Positions 62,901 through 64,000 of a stretch of DNA of 64,000 nucleotides are shown in pieces. The translations under genes and the position numbers were made by a program. Within the stretch, counting starts at the first letter, position 1. Each line of letters begins with the position of its first letter. Location: assembly GCA_905250125.1 (NCBI GenBank), contig CAJNOL010001248.1, forward strand, positions 7,697-71,696, written 5' to 3'. The DNA is from Rotaria sordida (taxonomy: Eukaryota; Rotifera; Eurotatoria; Philodinida; Philodinidae). The notes below the pieces were generated by a model that searched no databases, was not told where the DNA came from, and worked only from the letters and a program-made list of their open reading frames with translations.

Positions 62901-63233
62901 GAATCGAGTACAACTTAGACATCTTTTTATGTATAGATAGGTTTTACATGATATGATAAACATTACGATTTTATTTAGTTGATACCTTTCAACTCACACG
63001 CTGCTCCAACTATCATTCGAAGCTCAACTGATTGGAGGAGACGATTGGCAACCATCATCATCAACATGTCGAACAGAACTGTCATTATTCTGATCGTATT
63101 GATCATCATTGTTTTTATTCTCGTGCTGTTGGCTATTCTTCTGCCAAATTTATTACGTACTCCATGCAATAACAATTCTTCGACAGTACCATCTCCAGAG
63201 AGAAGTACAAATACTCCAAACCTATTTCAATAA
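59913..63233 (+). CDS. Ankyrin + NAD:arginine ADP-ribosyltransferase with C-terminal membrane helix
   Basis: Three exons, 59913-60400, 62051-62732 and 62979-63233, join in phase to 474 aa. Residues about 10-100 hold ankyrin repeats (DFYKACSINDIPLVKSYLA; NGSTALQIASYHNNAAIVHL). The ART domain follows: AYTA near 183, catalytic Arg243 in HVYRGIRM, FVSTSKD (Ser268-270), and E-x-E (327/329) in FEYEQEVLLMP. This is the R-S-ExE arrangement of arginine ARTs, which transfer ADP-ribose from NAD+ to a target. The third exon adds a strong transmembrane helix (VIILIVLIIIVFILVLLAIL, about 424-446) and a short tail. There is no signal peptide. An upstream in-frame ATG at 59709 exists, but MASKAQSST fits family starts better. 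Intron 1 (1.65 kb) holds a TIR element. Confidence 0.88.
60742..61308. mobile_element. TIR element, 567 bp, family 1 (short form), in the ART intron
   Basis: The left end CTATTATTCATTTCAAAAAA and the right end (inverted) CTATTATCTATTTCAAAAAA are followed by shared GAATGRACTC, TTGTT and AATAACT blocks. The termini match those of 8341-9292. The interior is mostly unlike the longer member. No open frame. Confidence 0.75.
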
Positions 63234-63617
63234 AAGGAACATTAATAAAAATAATTCGAAGTAAAGCTTTTCTAAATATTGTTGTATCTGATTTATAAGA
63301 ACAAAAAAACGAGATATATAATGATACAGTTCCAGCATAACTACAAAGTACTTTATTTATGATTTTTTTTTTGAAAGATTTTATACTTTCTCTTAAATTT
63401 TGAAATGAAAGATGATCTTGTAGCAGTAAACGCTGCAAGATTTCATCAGCACACTCGTGATTCTGTAACACTACCGTTTATCACAATATGTAGGATATAT
63501 AGTATTAAATTGTTATGTATTGAATAATCATATTTATATTATTAAAATAAGTGTCAACGACTGAATCTCTACTTCTACCACAAGTTCTTTACATTGAGCA
63601 AGATCTATCTAGATAAA
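63234..63617. other. 3' region of the ART gene
   Basis: AT-rich; an AATAAA-like signal lies near 63244. No gene recognised. Confidence 0.4.
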
Positions 63618-63685
63618 TACAGCAAAACTTCTCTATTGTAAACACCACCAGGACCATTCAAAAGTGTTCATTTTAGAGAGTTGAC
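63618..63685. mobile_element. Pogo/Tigger-like terminal inverted repeat (single end)
   Basis: After a TA, the sequence CAGCAAAACTTCTCTATTGT, then CCAGGACCATTCAAAAGTGT and TTTTAGAGAGTTG, follows the layout of pogo-type ends. The other end is not visible, so this is a solo end or the start of a truncated copy. Confidence 0.5.
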
Positions 63686-63862
63686 ACATAATTTGCTGCG
63701 AAATGAAGAGAAAGTTCTAGGAAAACTGCTTCTGCATTAGTCCAGGATAAAGGTCTAGTTATTTATTTTCTTATCCATTTATATTCATCTAGAGGATTTC
63801 AATTGAAAATTTTTTGCAAAAGTCTCTACTGTTGATTGTCGTTTTGCTTTCGAATTGAAATA

Positions 63863-64000
63863 CACTACTGGCCAAAAGTATCGCCTCTTCTCTCCTCGGA
63901 TCTCAGTTAATACAAGAACTGTAGCTCTAAAAACCCTGTATGTATATAGTTCTCGATGAATGTCGTAGATCAGCAACAAAACCCGCGCTCTCGTTGCATG
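63863..64000. mobile_element. Tc1-like element end running off the window
   Basis: TA followed by CACTACTGGCCAAAAGTATC, the usual start of a Tc1-type terminal repeat. The element would extend past position 64000; its content cannot be seen. Confidence 0.6.

Noticed and set aside
62975..63471. Minus-strand ORFs over the last ART exon and downstream
   Set aside because: Antisense of the transmembrane exon and AT-rich 3' sequence; no domain.
1..64000. tRNA, rRNA, spliced-leader or CRISPR features
   Set aside because: Read by eye for tRNA T-loop motifs, known bdelloid spliced-leader start and direct-repeat spacing; nothing convincing was seen.

Overview
The window is animal nuclear DNA and almost certainly comes from a bdelloid rotifer, probably Rotaria-like. 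It is strongly AT-rich. Genes are broken by many tiny introns (often 45-70 bp) with GT..AG ends, and the gene families are typical of bdelloids: a TPR protein with the bdelloid N-terminal domain, an ankyrin plus ADP-ribosyltransferase protein, divergent rhodopsin-type receptors, and pentapeptide-repeat remnants. Most real genes are invisible as single ORFs. I assembled them exon by exon and checked that reading phase is kept across every junction given.

Layout: 438-3834 (-) RNF34/RFFL-type E3 ligase; 5689-8009 (+) 15-exon ERICH3-like gene; 8341-9292 foldback element; 9812-12152 (+) bdelloid TPR protein; 12370-13301 inverted duplication around a small membrane-protein exon; about 13.8-14.1 kb decayed receptor; about 16.2-17.15 kb Thr-rich remnant; 17384-18241 (+) AIM24; 21575-22699 (+) 7TM receptor; 22779-23032 (+) small membrane protein; 27273-32615 (+) matrix metalloproteinase with a VAP/MSP-domain gene nested antisense in one intron; 35501-35713 (+) small disordered protein; about 37.05-37.6 kb dead pentapeptide-repeat gene; 42410-42733 (-) small secreted Cys-rich protein; 44929-46241 dead DD37D mariner; about 46.65-46.88 kb malic-enzyme remnant; 48437-48958 (+) Ly6/uPAR-like protein; 50910-51432 (+) broken secreted protein; 53571-54665 (-) DGAT2/MOGAT acyltransferase; about 55.55-56.34 kb unknown pseudogene; 57280-57998 (-) truncated receptor pseudogene; 59913-63233 (+) ankyrin-ART-TM protein; pogo- and Tc1-type inverted-repeat ends at 63.6-64.0 kb.

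From about 49.8 to 58.05 kb there are four short arrays related to TGTGGG, the repeat I recall as the bdelloid telomere unit. All four run G-rich then C-rich on the + strand, the orientation expected for fused telomere ends. One lies at the point where a receptor gene is truncated and another directly precedes a broken secreted-protein gene. This is the least expected pattern in the window. Other notable structures are a near-perfect 1.18 kb palindromic Tc1-type element, two further foldback/MITE families each seen at two sites, and the nested antisense gene. The genes do not form one pathway: membrane receptors, secreted or surface proteins, lipid synthesis and ubiquitination sit side by side, separated by long AT-rich spacers holding gene and transposon remnants.
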